The notes beneath the pieces were generated by a model. It was given only the letters and a program-made list of their open reading frames with translations. It was not told where the DNA came from and did no database searches. From JAWWOL01 sp033851545 (GTDB lineage Bacteria > Actinomycetota > Actinomycetes > JAWWOL01): DNA of 64,000 nucleotides. The position numbers were made by a program, and so were the translations under genes. Of the stretch, positions 7,800 to 16,044 are shown one piece after another. The DNA is taken from contig JAWWOO010000109.1 of the NCBI GenBank assembly GCA_033851545.1, positions 1-64,000 on the forward strand, given 5' to 3'. How positions within the stretch are numbered: position 1 is the stretch's first letter; every line of letters starts with the position of its first letter.

Positions 7800-8621
7800 T
7801 CAGTTGCAGCGGGCGCGGGAGATCCTGGCCGCGGCCCGGGCTGCCTCCGCGCCCTCGGGGTTGGTCGCCTCGATGGCGGCGGCAAACCGCTCGAACTCCG
7901 CCGAGGCCGCCAGGAAGCCGCCCAGCCGGACCAGCAGCTCGGCCCGTTCGCGGCGCAGGTCGACCGGGTGGCGGGGGAGCAGCAACGACAGCTCGACGGC
8001 CCAGAGCCGGGTCGCCACGTTGTCGAGCGACGCCGTCAGCCCGGCTGCGTAGACGCGGATGTTCGTGAGGAGCCGCATGAGCACGTCAACCGGCTCGGTG
8101 GGCCGCAGATGCTGTGGCACCAAGGCGATCCCGGCCGAGTCAACGGCCAGCCGCTCAGCCTCGGCGAGGGACACCACGAGTCCTCCGCGATAGGCGTCGA
8201 CCAGCACGTGGTCGCCGTCCGGGTCGCCGACGCCGACCAGGAAGTGACCGGGCATGCCGACCGGGTAGGTAGCGATGCCGGCCCGGCGGCCCACCTCGAC
8301 CCAGAGCACAGCCAGCAGGATCGGCAGTCCTCGACGGCGCCGGATCACCTCGTGCAGGAGGGAGGAACGCAGCTCGGAGAAGTCCTCTCGCCGTCCCGAG
8401 AACCGGTGCAACGCCTCACCGAGGCGGGCGGCCGACACGGCGGCCGGCTCCCCCGCAACCCCGGCCGGTACGGCTGCGGCCAGGTCGTCGATGGCGGCAT
8501 CGGCGGCCGCGACGTCGAGATCGGGCTCGATCTCGGCGCCGACCAGCAGGGCCGCGCGCGCGAGGTCGACGGGCTCGGCGCGGACAAGGGCGGCGAAGCG
8601 CTCGCGGGAGGCCGCCGTCAC
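7800..8621 (-). CDS. SirB1/transglutaminase-like core domain protein
   Basis: 273 residues with the SirB1-type transglutaminase-like core: FSGRREDFSELRSSLLHEV, RRRGLPILLAVLWVEVGRR and VGMPGHFLVGV, followed by a helical tail with ARLWAVELSLLLPRHP. Members lack an assigned reaction. GTG 8621 overlaps the upstream acetyltransferase stop by 4 nt (GTGA), which fixes the start and implies translational coupling. It ends 12 bp from the convergent ABM gene. Confidence 0.82.
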   Translation of the reverse strand: MTAASRERFAALVRAEPVDLARAALLVGAEIEPDLDVAAADAAIDDLAAAVPAGVAGEPAAVSAARLGEALHRFSGRREDFSELRSSLLHEVIRRRRGLPILLAVLWVEVGRRAGIATYPVGMPGHFLVGVGDPDGDHVLVDAYRGGLVVSLAEAERLAVDSAGIALVPQHLRPTEPVDVLMRLLTNIRVYAAGLTASLDNVATRLWAVELSLLLPRHPVDLRRERAELLVRLGGFLAASAEFERFAAAIEATNPEGAEAARAAARISRARCN

Positions 8622-9601
8622 GGCTGAGTCCGGTAGTCGTACCGGTGGTGGAAGGTGAATCCGAGGCCGGCGTACAGCGCCTTGCCGGCCTGGTTGTTGA
8701 CGTCCACCTGCAGGTGGGCGTGCCGGGCGCCGCGGGCCTGTCCCCACTGCAGCAGCCCGCTCGTCACGTGGCGCCCGAGGCCGCGCCGGCGGTGTGCCGG
8801 GTCGACCTCGACCGCGGCGATGCCCAGCCAGCCGTCGTCCACGGCCCCCCGGGCGATGGCCACCACCTGGCCGTCCTCGACGACGGAGGCGAAGCCCGGA
8901 TCGCGGTGGTGGGTCAGGACCGCGTAGCCGGCCTTCGGCAGCCGGCCGCCGCGGTAGTGATAGGCACCCAGCCATGCAGGCGACGGCGCGTCGGCAACGA
9001 CGACGGCCGGCAGGTCCCACCGCTGCTCGTCGCCCTGGGCCGGCTCGGCGCTGACCTCGCCCACCATCACGTCGGCGGAGTCGACGAGGTTCCAGCCGAG
9101 TTCGGCCAACGCTGTAGACAGCGGGGCGGCGTCCGGCTGGGGGAGCTGGAAGCGCGGAACCAGGCCGCGGTCCCCGTACCACCGCTCGACGTAGCCCAGG
9201 GCGGCCTCCAGGGGGAGCCCCGGCTCGCCGAGGGGCAGCACGCTGTTGGCCCGGCCGGTGAAGCCACCGCCCGCCCGCAGCCGCCAGCCGCCCAGCCGCT
9301 CGGTCTCCAGCGCCTGCCAGCTGAGCGCGGACCTCCGTTGGACCTCGGCGACCGACGCATCCGCGGCGCGGGCCAGCCGGCGTGGGGGAACCCGCTTGGC
9401 GGCGACCACCGCCGCCTCGGCCACGTCGACCACACCGGTGCGGGTCGAGATCCGCAGGACGCCGCGGCTCCAGGCGACCAGGTCACCGACGACGTCCGTC
9501 AGCGAGTGGCCGTCCTCGACCACGTCCAGGGTGTACCGGACCACGACCCGCTCGCCCACGTCTGCGGCGGTCAGTGAGACGGTGTATCTCGGCTGGTGCA
9601 C
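8618..9601 (-). CDS. GNAT family N-acetyltransferase (Rv0428c-like)
   Basis: 327 residues. The first ~80 form a beta-rich domain (RYTVSLTAADVGERVVVRY), recalling the SH3-like N-terminus of the Rv0428c/cg3035 family. The rest is a GNAT fold with the acetyl-CoA motif VEVDPAHRRRGLGRHVTSGLL and the closing NNQAGKALYAGLGF. Substrate unknown. GTG 9601 was chosen because AGGGGTGA sits about 7 nt upstream and the N-terminal domain begins there. The gene is first of a two-gene operon with the SirB1-like gene and diverges from fdxA with about 110 bp between starts. Confidence 0.85.
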   Translation of the reverse strand: MHQPRYTVSLTAADVGERVVVRYTLDVVEDGHSLTDVVGDLVAWSRGVLRISTRTGVVDVAEAAVVAAKRVPPRRLARAADASVAEVQRRSALSWQALETERLGGWRLRAGGGFTGRANSVLPLGEPGLPLEAALGYVERWYGDRGLVPRFQLPQPDAAPLSTALAELGWNLVDSADVMVGEVSAEPAQGDEQRWDLPAVVVADAPSPAWLGAYHYRGGRLPKAGYAVLTHHRDPGFASVVEDGQVVAIARGAVDDGWLGIAAVEVDPAHRRRGLGRHVTSGLLQWGQARGARHAHLQVDVNNQAGKALYAGLGFTFHHRYDYRTQP

Positions 9602-9711
9602 GGATCCGTCACCCCTGGTGGTACCTCGCGGTCCTGCTGGCGATACTAGGGGCCGGGCTGACCCGGATCTCGTAACCCGGGGCGCCCACAGCCGAGGAGG
9701 GAACACCAACA

Positions 9712-10041
9712 GTGACCTACGTGATCGCCGAGCCCTGCGTCGACCTCAAGGACAAGGCCTGCATCGAGGAGTGCCCTGTCGACTGCATCTACGAGGGCAA
9801 GCGGATGCTCTACATCCACCCGGATGAGTGCGTCGACTGCGGTGCGTGCGAGCCGGTCTGCCCTGTCGAGGCGATCTTCTACGAGGATGACACGCCTGCG
9901 CAGTGGAAGGACTACTACAAGGCCAACGTCGACTTCTTCGAGGACCTCGGCTCGCCCGGTGGCGCGTCCAAGGTCGGCCTCATCGACAAGGACCATCCGC
10001 TGATCGCCGCCCTGCCCGCCGACATCAACGGCGAGCACTGA
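9712..10041 (+). CDS. fdxA: Seven-iron ferredoxin (3Fe-4S/4Fe-4S)
   Basis: A 109-residue ferredoxin carrying one 3Fe-4S and one 4Fe-4S cluster, a soluble electron carrier. The N-terminal half has CVDLKDKACIEECPVDCIY and the second cluster is bound by CVDCGACEPVCPVEAI. The C-terminal DYYKANVDFFEDLG helix is typical of actinobacterial FdxA. GTG 9712 is preceded by a strong GAGGAGGGAA site. It precedes dapC by 2 nt, an order conserved in actinobacteria (fdxC-dapC in M. tuberculosis). Confidence 0.96.
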   Translation: MTYVIAEPCVDLKDKACIEECPVDCIYEGKRMLYIHPDECVDCGACEPVCPVEAIFYEDDTPAQWKDYYKANVDFFEDLGSPGGASKVGLIDKDHPLIAALPADINGEH

Positions 10042-10043
10042 GC

Positions 10044-11171
10044 GTGCTCCCGGGGGTGAAGTCCGGCCGTCTCGACCCGCCAGGGTCGCGGCTGCCGGAC
10101 TTCCCGTGGGACCGTCTGGTCCCGTACGCGGCGAAAGCGCGGTCCCACCCGGACGGCATCTGCGACCTCTCGGTCGGGACCCCGGTCGACCCGACTCCTG
10201 CCGTGGTCCAGGAAGCGCTGCGGGCTGCCGCCGACTCGCCGGGCTACCCGGCGACACTGGGCACCGCAGCCCTGCGTGAGGCCGCAGCCGGCTGGCTCGT
10301 CCGGCGGGCCGGTGCGGCTGCCGTCGATGCGGCCAGCGAGGTGCTGCCGACGATCGGCTCCAAGGAGCTGGTCGCGCTGCTGCCGCTGCTGGTCGGTGTC
10401 CGGCCGGGCTCGCGGCTGCTGTTCCCCGAGCTGGCCTACCCGACCTACGACGTGGGTGCCCGGCTGGTCGGCGCGCTGCCCGAGCCGTGTGCCGACGTCG
10501 CCTCCGCCGACCCGGACGGCGTCGCCCTGGTCTGGCTCAACTCACCGTCCAACCCGGCCGGGCAGGTTCTCGACGCCGCCGCGCTGCGGGGGATCGTGGC
10601 CTGGGGCCGCGAGCACGGGGTGCTGATCGTCAGCGACGAGTGCTATCTCGAGTTCGGTTGGGAGGCCGAGCCGGTGAGCCTGCTGCGGCCCGATGTCTGC
10701 GGGGGCTCGTACGAGGGGCTGCTCGTCGCGCACTCGCTGTCCAAACGATCAAATCTTGCCGGCTATCGGGGTGGGTTCGTTGCCGGCGATCGGAGGTTCG
10801 TCTCGACCCTGCTGGAGATCCGCAAACACCTCGGCCTGCTCGTGCCCGGTCCGGTACAGGCCGCGATGGTCGCCGCGCTGTCCGACGACGCGCACGTCGA
10901 GGCGCAGCGCGCGCGCTACCTGCGCCGGCGCACTGTGCTGCGACCGGCGCTCGAGGCCGCCGGCTTCCGGATCGACCACTCCCTCGGCGGCCTCTACCTC
11001 TGGGCCACCCGGGGCGAGCCGTGCATGGACACCGTCGGTTGGCTGGCCGACCGCGGCATCCTGGTCGCGCCGGGCGACTTCTACGGCCACGCCGGCGCCG
11101 AGCACGTACGGATCGCGTTGACGGCGACCGACGAACGCGTCGAGTCCACCGTCAGCCGGCTCTGCCTCTAG
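10044..11171 (+). CDS. dapC: N-succinyldiaminopimelate aminotransferase (PLP-dependent)
   Basis: 375 residues of a fold-type I aminotransferase. It would convert N-succinyl-L,L-diaminopimelate and 2-oxoglutarate to the 6-oxo-pimelate and glutamate in lysine and cell-wall diaminopimelate synthesis. Motifs are RLPDFPWDRLVPY, DLSVGTPVDPTP, the NSPSNPAGQ loop, and the PLP lysine in HSLSKRSNLAGYRGGF. GTG 10044 gives near-coupling with fdxA; GTG 10056 is an alternative. dapD and dapE lie 10 kb downstream on the same strand, separated by the galactose module. Its TAG stop shares the palindrome CTAG with the convergent deoR-type gene. Confidence 0.92.
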   Translation: MLPGVKSGRLDPPGSRLPDFPWDRLVPYAAKARSHPDGICDLSVGTPVDPTPAVVQEALRAAADSPGYPATLGTAALREAAAGWLVRRAGAAAVDAASEVLPTIGSKELVALLPLLVGVRPGSRLLFPELAYPTYDVGARLVGALPEPCADVASADPDGVALVWLNSPSNPAGQVLDAAALRGIVAWGREHGVLIVSDECYLEFGWEAEPVSLLRPDVCGGSYEGLLVAHSLSKRSNLAGYRGGFVAGDRRFVSTLLEIRKHLGLLVPGPVQAAMVAALSDDAHVEAQRARYLRRRTVLRPALEAAGFRIDHSLGGLYLWATRGEPCMDTVGWLADRGILVAPGDFYGHAGAEHVRIALTATDERVESTVSRLCL

Positions 11172-11962
11172 TCCGCTGCTACGCCCTCTGCGTTCTCGGC
11201 GCCGGCCACGATGACCTCGACGCCGGCTTCGCGCAGCCTCTCGATCTCCTCGGTATCGGCCTGCGAGTCCGTGATGACGCAGTCGATCTCGTCCGTGGCC
11301 ACGGTGAGGGACATGGTCTCCACCCCGACCTTGGTGTGGTCGGCCAGCACGACCACTCGGGCAGCCGACGCGGCGAGCCTGCGGTCGACCGCTGCGGTCA
11401 GCACGTCTGGGGTCGACAGGCCCCGCGCAGCCGTCAGCCCGTTGCCCGACAGGAACAACGTGGTCACGTAGAGCCCGGCCAGCGACTGCTCGGCGATCGG
11501 GCCGACGAGGGCATGGGTCGCACTGCGGACCAGGCCGCCGGAGAGCAGCAGGTGGATGCCCGGCGCGTCCTGCAGCGCCTGGGAGACCAGGATCGAGTTG
11601 GTCACCACGGTCAGCTCCTCGCGGGTGGTCAACCTGTGGGCGAGGGACAACGTGGTGGTCCCCGGACCGAAGGCGATGGCGTCGCCGTCCTCGACCATCT
11701 CGGCTGCGACGGCCGCGATCGCGTCCTTCTCGGCAGCAGCGAGCTGGGCCTTCTCGAGGAAGGGCGCCTCACGGCTGACGATGTTGGGGGCGGCTGCGCC
11801 GCCGTGGGTGCGCCGGATCAGGCCTTCCTCCGCCAGATGACGCAGGTCACGACGGGCAGTGACCTCGGAGGTGCCGACCATGGCGGCGGCTTCTCGCATC
11901 GAGATGACGCCGTGTTGCTGGATCGCTTCGAGGATCAGGCGACGACGCTCACTGACTCGCAT
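11168..11962 (-). CDS. DeoR family transcriptional regulator
   Basis: 264 residues with the DeoR layout. An N-terminal winged helix-turn-helix has ERRRLILEAIQQHGVISMREAA and SEVTARRDLRHLAEEGLIRRTHGGA. A DeoR C-terminal sugar-phosphate sensor follows, with AFGPGTTTLSLAHRL, TNSILVSQAL and LADHTKVG. It is transcribed away from the sugar importer and galTKE genes, so it most likely represses that operon until a phosphorylated sugar appears; effector not determined. A 16-bp inverted repeat lies in the shared upstream region. Confidence 0.9.
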   Translation of the reverse strand: MRVSERRRLILEAIQQHGVISMREAAAMVGTSEVTARRDLRHLAEEGLIRRTHGGAAAPNIVSREAPFLEKAQLAAAEKDAIAAVAAEMVEDGDAIAFGPGTTTLSLAHRLTTREELTVVTNSILVSQALQDAPGIHLLLSGGLVRSATHALVGPIAEQSLAGLYVTTLFLSGNGLTAARGLSTPDVLTAAVDRRLAASAARVVVLADHTKVGVETMSLTVATDEIDCVITDSQADTEEIERLREAGVEVIVAGAENAEGVAAD

Positions 11963-11992
11963 GGCCGGATTCTAAACCCCGGAAGTGTCACA

Positions 11993-12008
11993 TGAGCGAA
12001 ACCGCTCA
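11993..12008. promoter_or_regulatory. Inverted repeat, candidate DeoR operator
   Basis: TGAGCG-AAAC-CGCTCA is a perfect 6-bp inverted repeat with a 4-nt spacer. It lies 31 bp upstream of the deoR-type start and 159 bp upstream of the sugar-binding protein start. This is the expected place for an operator controlling both divergent genes. No second copy was noticed nearby. Confidence 0.5.
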
Positions 12009-12024
12009 GTTATCTGATCGTGTC

Positions 12025-12053
12025 TTGACAGGCTGAGAGCCGGGGAGCATCGT
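12025..12053 (+). promoter_or_regulatory. Possible promoter of the sugar importer operon
   Basis: A perfect -35 box TTGACA (12025-12030) is followed after 17 nt by CATCGT, which matches only half of TATAAT. It lies 17 bp beyond the inverted repeat at 11993-12008 and about 115 nt before the first gene, leaving a long leader. The weak -10 keeps confidence low. Confidence 0.3.
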
Positions 12054-12166
12054 TCCGGTCGACCGAGTGACCGAATGGCCTCTCCCGAGCTCCCCGGGAA
12101 GTGCAATCGATCAGGTCGCGCTCCGCGGCGCTGCGGAGACAACTTGAGAAGAAGGAAGTGACCCGC

Positions 12167-13342
12167 ATGACCGCATCTCGTCGCGCGCTGACCGGACAGG
12201 CCCTCGTTGTGGCCGTCGGCCTCAGCATGGTTGCCACCGGCTGCAGCAGCAAGAGCAGCACCTCGGGTTCCGGTTCGACCTCCAGCACCGCTGCAGCCAC
12301 CTCCGCGGCCACCTCGGCAGCGGCGTCGGCCACCAGTGGGGCCCCAGCGGCGACCGGCAGTGCCGCCCCCGCTGCCACCTCCAACGGAACCGCACAGGTG
12401 ACCGCCTCGGCCTCCGCTGCGGCGGGAGGCAAGTGCACGGCCACCGCGCTGGGTTACCCGAAGGTCTCGATCAAGGGCACCAAGGTCGGCTTCTCGCAGT
12501 CGGAGCCCGAGACCGCGGCTTTCCGCATCGCCGAGAGCAAGTCGATGAAGGATGAAGCGGCCAAGCAGGGCGCCATTTACCTGCACACCGACGCCAACTC
12601 CAAGACCGACCAGCAGGTCACGGACATCAAGAGCCTGATCAACCAGGGTGCCAAGCTGATCATCGTGGCCCCGATCACCTCGGACGGTCTGCAGCCGGCC
12701 TTCGACGCCGCCAAGGCCGCGAAGGTCCCGGTCGTGACCGTGGACCGCCTGGTCAACGCGACCGCCTGCACCGACTACATGACCTTCATCGGCTCCAACT
12801 TCGTCTCGCAGGGCAAGCGCGCTGCGGACGCGATGATCAAGGCCACAGGTGGCAAGGGCAAGGTCGCGATCCTGCTCGGCTCTTCCGGCAATGGTGTCAC
12901 CACCGACCGTACGAGCGGCTTCGTCGACGAGCTCAAGACGGCTCCCGGCCTGACTATCGTGGCCAAGCAGACCGCCAACTTCGCCCGCACCGACGGCCAG
13001 ACGGTCACTGCGTCGCTGCTCCAGGCGCACCCCGACATCACTGCGATCTACGGGGAGAACGACGAAATGGGAATCGGTGCGCACGCGGCCATCCTGGCTG
13101 CCGGCAAGAAGCCCGGTAAGGACATCAAGATCATCTCGGTGGACGGCACGCACGACGCCGTCGCCCTGATGGTCAAGGGTGAGTACAACGGGGTCATCGA
13201 GTCGAACCCCCGGTTCGGGCCGCTGGCCTTCAAGGCGCTCGCCGACTTCGAGTCGGACACCTCGGTCCCGGCCAAGATCATCATCCAGGACCACGAGTAC
13301 ACGCCGGCGAACGCCAAGGCCAACCTCGCGAACGCCTTCTAG
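12167..13342 (+). CDS. Sugar ABC transporter substrate-binding lipoprotein (YtfQ-like)
   Basis: 391 residues. A signal peptide ends in VATGC with lipid-attachment Cys26, followed by a Ser/Thr/Ala-rich tether to about residue 90. The rest is a periplasmic-binding fold of the ribose/galactose class: KVGFSQSEPETAAFRIAES, LINQGAKLIIVAPITSDGL, VPVVTVDR and GENDEMGIGAHAAI. The opening and the paired permeases downstream resemble galactofuranose binder YtfQ, and galTKE follow. Galactose, galactofuranose or arabinose are candidate ligands. ATG 12167 has AAGGAAG upstream; an in-frame TTG further up would lack a proper signal sequence. Confidence 0.9.
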   Translation: MTASRRALTGQALVVAVGLSMVATGCSSKSSTSGSGSTSSTAAATSAATSAAASATSGAPAATGSAAPAATSNGTAQVTASASAAAGGKCTATALGYPKVSIKGTKVGFSQSEPETAAFRIAESKSMKDEAAKQGAIYLHTDANSKTDQQVTDIKSLINQGAKLIIVAPITSDGLQPAFDAAKAAKVPVVTVDRLVNATACTDYMTFIGSNFVSQGKRAADAMIKATGGKGKVAILLGSSGNGVTTDRTSGFVDELKTAPGLTIVAKQTANFARTDGQTVTASLLQAHPDITAIYGENDEMGIGAHAAILAAGKKPGKDIKIISVDGTHDAVALMVKGEYNGVIESNPRFGPLAFKALADFESDTSVPAKIIIQDHEYTPANAKANLANAF

Positions 13343-13354
13343 TCCAGAGCGCCT

Positions 13355-13398
13355 CGGCGGTGCCGGCAGCAGGCTTTCCGCCTCTGCCGGCGCCGCCG
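13355..13398 (+). repeat. 44-nt intercistronic hairpin
   Basis: Arms 13355-13369 and 13384-13398 pair over 15 bp with a single G-T wobble. Inside them AGGC/GCCT adds 4 bp around a 5-nt loop. It lies 12 bp after the binding-protein stop and 57 bp before the ATPase gene. Such hairpins typically protect or attenuate the message so that binding protein exceeds membrane components. No U-tract follows, so a full terminator is less likely. Confidence 0.65.
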
Positions 13399-13454
13399 GC
13401 CCGGCGTTGTGGGCACGGTTGTGAGTACGGACAAGACGAGCGGAAACTGCCTCC

Positions 13455-15035
13455 ATGACCAACCCGACGATCGCCGCACCTTCCGGGGAGCCGGTCCTCG
13501 AAGCCAAGGACGTGAGCAAGTCCTTCCCCGGCGTACGGGCCCTGGATCACGTGTCCCTGGCCATCGGGCCCGGTGAGGTGCATGCCCTCGTGGGCGAGAA
13601 CGGTGCCGGCAAGTCAACGCTGATCAAGCTGTTGACCGGCGTCTACCAGCTCGACGAAGGGCAGTTGCTCCACCGCGGCAAGCACGTGGCGTTCGGCAAC
13701 CCGCGGGCCGCCCAGCTGGCCGGCATCAGCACCATCTACCAGGAAGTCAACCTGGTGCCTCAGCAGAGCGGTGCGCGCAACCTCTACCTGGGCCGCGAGC
13801 CGCGCAACCGCATGGGCCTGATCGACTTCAGGAAGATGAACAGCGACGCCAAGGCGTTGCTCCGGGACTTCCAGATCGAAGCCGACGTGGAGGCTCCCGT
13901 TTCCTCGCTCGGTCTGGGCGCCCAGCAGATGATCTCCGTCGCAAGGGCGATCGCCCTGGACGCCAACGTCGTCATCATGGATGAGCCGACCTCCTCGCTG
14001 GAGACCCGCGAGGTCGAGACCTTGTTCCGGTTGATCGACCGGCTGAAGTCCGCCGGCGTCGCGATGATCTACGTCAGCCATCGACTCGAGGAGCTGTACC
14101 GGATCTGCGACCGGGTGAGCGTCCTGCGGGACGGCAAGCTGGTCCACAGCGGGGCGATGGCCGACCTGCCCCGGGCCCAGCTGGTCGCCACCATGCTCGG
14201 GCACGAGCTGCTCGAGCAGGTCAAGCGTCAGGTCGGGCTCACCGAGGAGCGCACCGGAGCGCCGTCGGGCAGGATCGTTCTCGAGGTCGAGCATCTGGAG
14301 CGCCGCTCCCTCTTGCATGACATCTCCCTCGATGTTCACCCGGGCGAGGTCGTCGGACTCGGCGGTCTGCTCGGCTCCGGCCGAAGCGAGACGGCCAAGG
14401 CCATCATGGGTGCCCAGGTTCTCGACTCGGGTGAGGTCCGCATCGACGGCAAGCCGGTCAGGCTGGGCTCTCCGTCGCACGCTATCCAGGCCGGCATTGC
14501 GCTGTTGCCCGAGGACCGCAAGCTCGAAGGCATCCTGCCCAACCTGACCATCCGGGACAACATCGCGCTCGCGATCCTCCCGCGTCTGGCAAGGGCAGGC
14601 GTGGTGTCCGACGGCAAGGTTGACGCCATCGTCGCCAACTTCATGAAGCGGCTCAACATCCGCGCGTACGGGCCGGACCAGAAGGTCGGCACGCTCTCCG
14701 GCGGCAATCAGCAGAAGGTGCTGCTCGCCCGTTGGCTTTGCCTGAGTCCCAAGCTGCTGATCCTCGACGAACCGACCCGTGGCATTGATGTCGGCGCCAA
14801 GGCTGAGGTCCGGGCGACGGTCGACGACCTCGCGAAGGACGGCCTCGGCGTGCTGCTCATCTCCTCCGAGACCGAGGAGCTCGTCGGTCAGTCCCATCGC
14901 ATCGTGGTCCTGAAGGAAGGCCGGGTGGCCGCCGTCCTGTCCGGTGACGACGTCAACGAGGGAGCGCTCGTGCACGCGATCGCCGGCGAAGCCGAGCCGG
15001 ACGACACCGCGGCCGAGGAGGACACCGATGTCTGA
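13455..15035 (+). CDS. Sugar ABC transporter ATPase, two nucleotide-binding domains (YtfR/MglA-like)
   Basis: 526 residues with duplicated ABC domains. The first has Walker A GENGAGKST, signature SLGLGAQQMISVARAIALD (a degenerate LSGGQ) and Walker B NVVIMDEPTSSLE. The second has the degenerate Walker A GLLGSGRSE typical of carbohydrate class 2 importers, then TLSGGNQQKVLLARWL and LILDEPTRGID. It powers import by the two permeases that follow. Its last 8 nt overlap the first permease gene. Confidence 0.95.
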   Translation: MTNPTIAAPSGEPVLEAKDVSKSFPGVRALDHVSLAIGPGEVHALVGENGAGKSTLIKLLTGVYQLDEGQLLHRGKHVAFGNPRAAQLAGISTIYQEVNLVPQQSGARNLYLGREPRNRMGLIDFRKMNSDAKALLRDFQIEADVEAPVSSLGLGAQQMISVARAIALDANVVIMDEPTSSLETREVETLFRLIDRLKSAGVAMIYVSHRLEELYRICDRVSVLRDGKLVHSGAMADLPRAQLVATMLGHELLEQVKRQVGLTEERTGAPSGRIVLEVEHLERRSLLHDISLDVHPGEVVGLGGLLGSGRSETAKAIMGAQVLDSGEVRIDGKPVRLGSPSHAIQAGIALLPEDRKLEGILPNLTIRDNIALAILPRLARAGVVSDGKVDAIVANFMKRLNIRAYGPDQKVGTLSGGNQQKVLLARWLCLSPKLLILDEPTRGIDVGAKAEVRATVDDLAKDGLGVLLISSETEELVGQSHRIVVLKEGRVAAVLSGDDVNEGALVHAIAGEAEPDDTAAEEDTDV

Positions 15036-16044
15036 GACGCTCGCCTCAGGCCGTCCCGCAGCCACGACGCCGCCCGCTCCGGGCGGGCTGCGCGAGCGGC
15101 TGTCCTCGGTGAGCCGGGCGGATGCGCTGCGGTGGCTGCGGGACAACGGCGTCTACCTTGCACTGGCCGTCCTGCTCGTCTTCGACCTGTTCTTCACCCC
15201 ACGGTTCGTCACCTACAGCAACTTGAACCAGCAGGTCGTGTCCTGCACACGGGTCATCGTGGTGGCTCTGGGCATGTCTCTCGCCATCGGGACCGAGGGC
15301 ATCGACCTGTCCGTGGGTGCCGTGATGGCGCTCTCCGGCGCGCTGCTGGTGGAGTTCAGCGGGCTGCCGGCCATCGTGGCGATTCTGTTGGCGCTGTTGG
15401 CCGGCGCGGTGGTCGGTGCACTGAACGGCAGCCTGATCGCCTATGTCGGGGTCCAGCCCATCGTCGCCACGCTGGCGTTCCTGTTCGCCGGGCGCAGCAT
15501 CGCGACCCTGCTGCTGTACGGACATGACGCCACGATCCAGAGCGACACGATCAACAAGATCAGCAGTGGCAGCATCTTCGGGGTCAGGGGCCTGATCGTC
15601 GCCGCCTTGGTGCCCGTACTGCTCGTTTTCTTCGTGGTCCGCAGGACGACGTTCGGCCGCCGCGTCGTTGCGATCGGCGACAACGTCCGCGCGTCCTACC
15701 TGTCAGGACTGCCGGTCAAGGCGACGCTGATCCTCGTCTACGTCACCAGCGGCGTCCTGGCGGCGTGGGCCGGCGTGATGGACACCGCGAGCATCGAGTC
15801 GGCGTCTGCGCTGTCCAGCGGCCTGAGCTATGAGCTGTTCGCCATCACGGCGGTCGTCGTGGGTGGCACCCCACTCTCGGGAGGCCGGATCAGGGTGGTC
15901 AACACCGTGGTCGCCGCCATCTTCATGCAGCTGCTGAGGAGCACGCTCACCTTCCACAACGAACCCGACGCGATCTCCCAGATGATCACGGCTGTCGTGA
16001 TCATCGTGGCCGTCTTCGTCTCGCGCGTGAGGGCACGAGCATGA
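15028..16044 (+). CDS. Sugar ABC transporter permease 1 (YtfT-like)
   Basis: 338 residues with about eight to nine hydrophobic segments and the carbohydrate permease signature GTEGIDLSVGAVMALSGALL, plus VGVQPIVATLAFLFAGRSI and TAVVVGGTPLSGG. It forms the membrane channel with the next protein. ATG 15028 was chosen because GAGGAGG precedes it and it overlaps the ATPase gene by 8 nt. Two different permease genes, rather than one homodimer gene, resemble the YtfT-YjfF arrangement. Confidence 0.93.
   Translation: MSETLASGRPAATTPPAPGGLRERLSSVSRADALRWLRDNGVYLALAVLLVFDLFFTPRFVTYSNLNQQVVSCTRVIVVALGMSLAIGTEGIDLSVGAVMALSGALLVEFSGLPAIVAILLALLAGAVVGALNGSLIAYVGVQPIVATLAFLFAGRSIATLLLYGHDATIQSDTINKISSGSIFGVRGLIVAALVPVLLVFFVVRRTTFGRRVVAIGDNVRASYLSGLPVKATLILVYVTSGVLAAWAGVMDTASIESASALSSGLSYELFAITAVVVGGTPLSGGRIRVVNTVVAAIFMQLLRSTLTFHNEPDAISQMITAVVIIVAVFVSRVRARA

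Noticed and set aside
7800..9182. Longer N-terminal version of the SirB1-like protein
   Set aside because: The extension overlaps the acetyltransferase gene and is low-complexity. The GTGA junction at 8618-8621 sets a natural start.
12167..12450. Repetitive alanine/serine/threonine coding tract as a possible tandem repeat array
   Set aside because: It is a low-complexity lipoprotein tether without a repeating DNA unit; no CRISPR-like or satellite spacing was found anywhere in the window.
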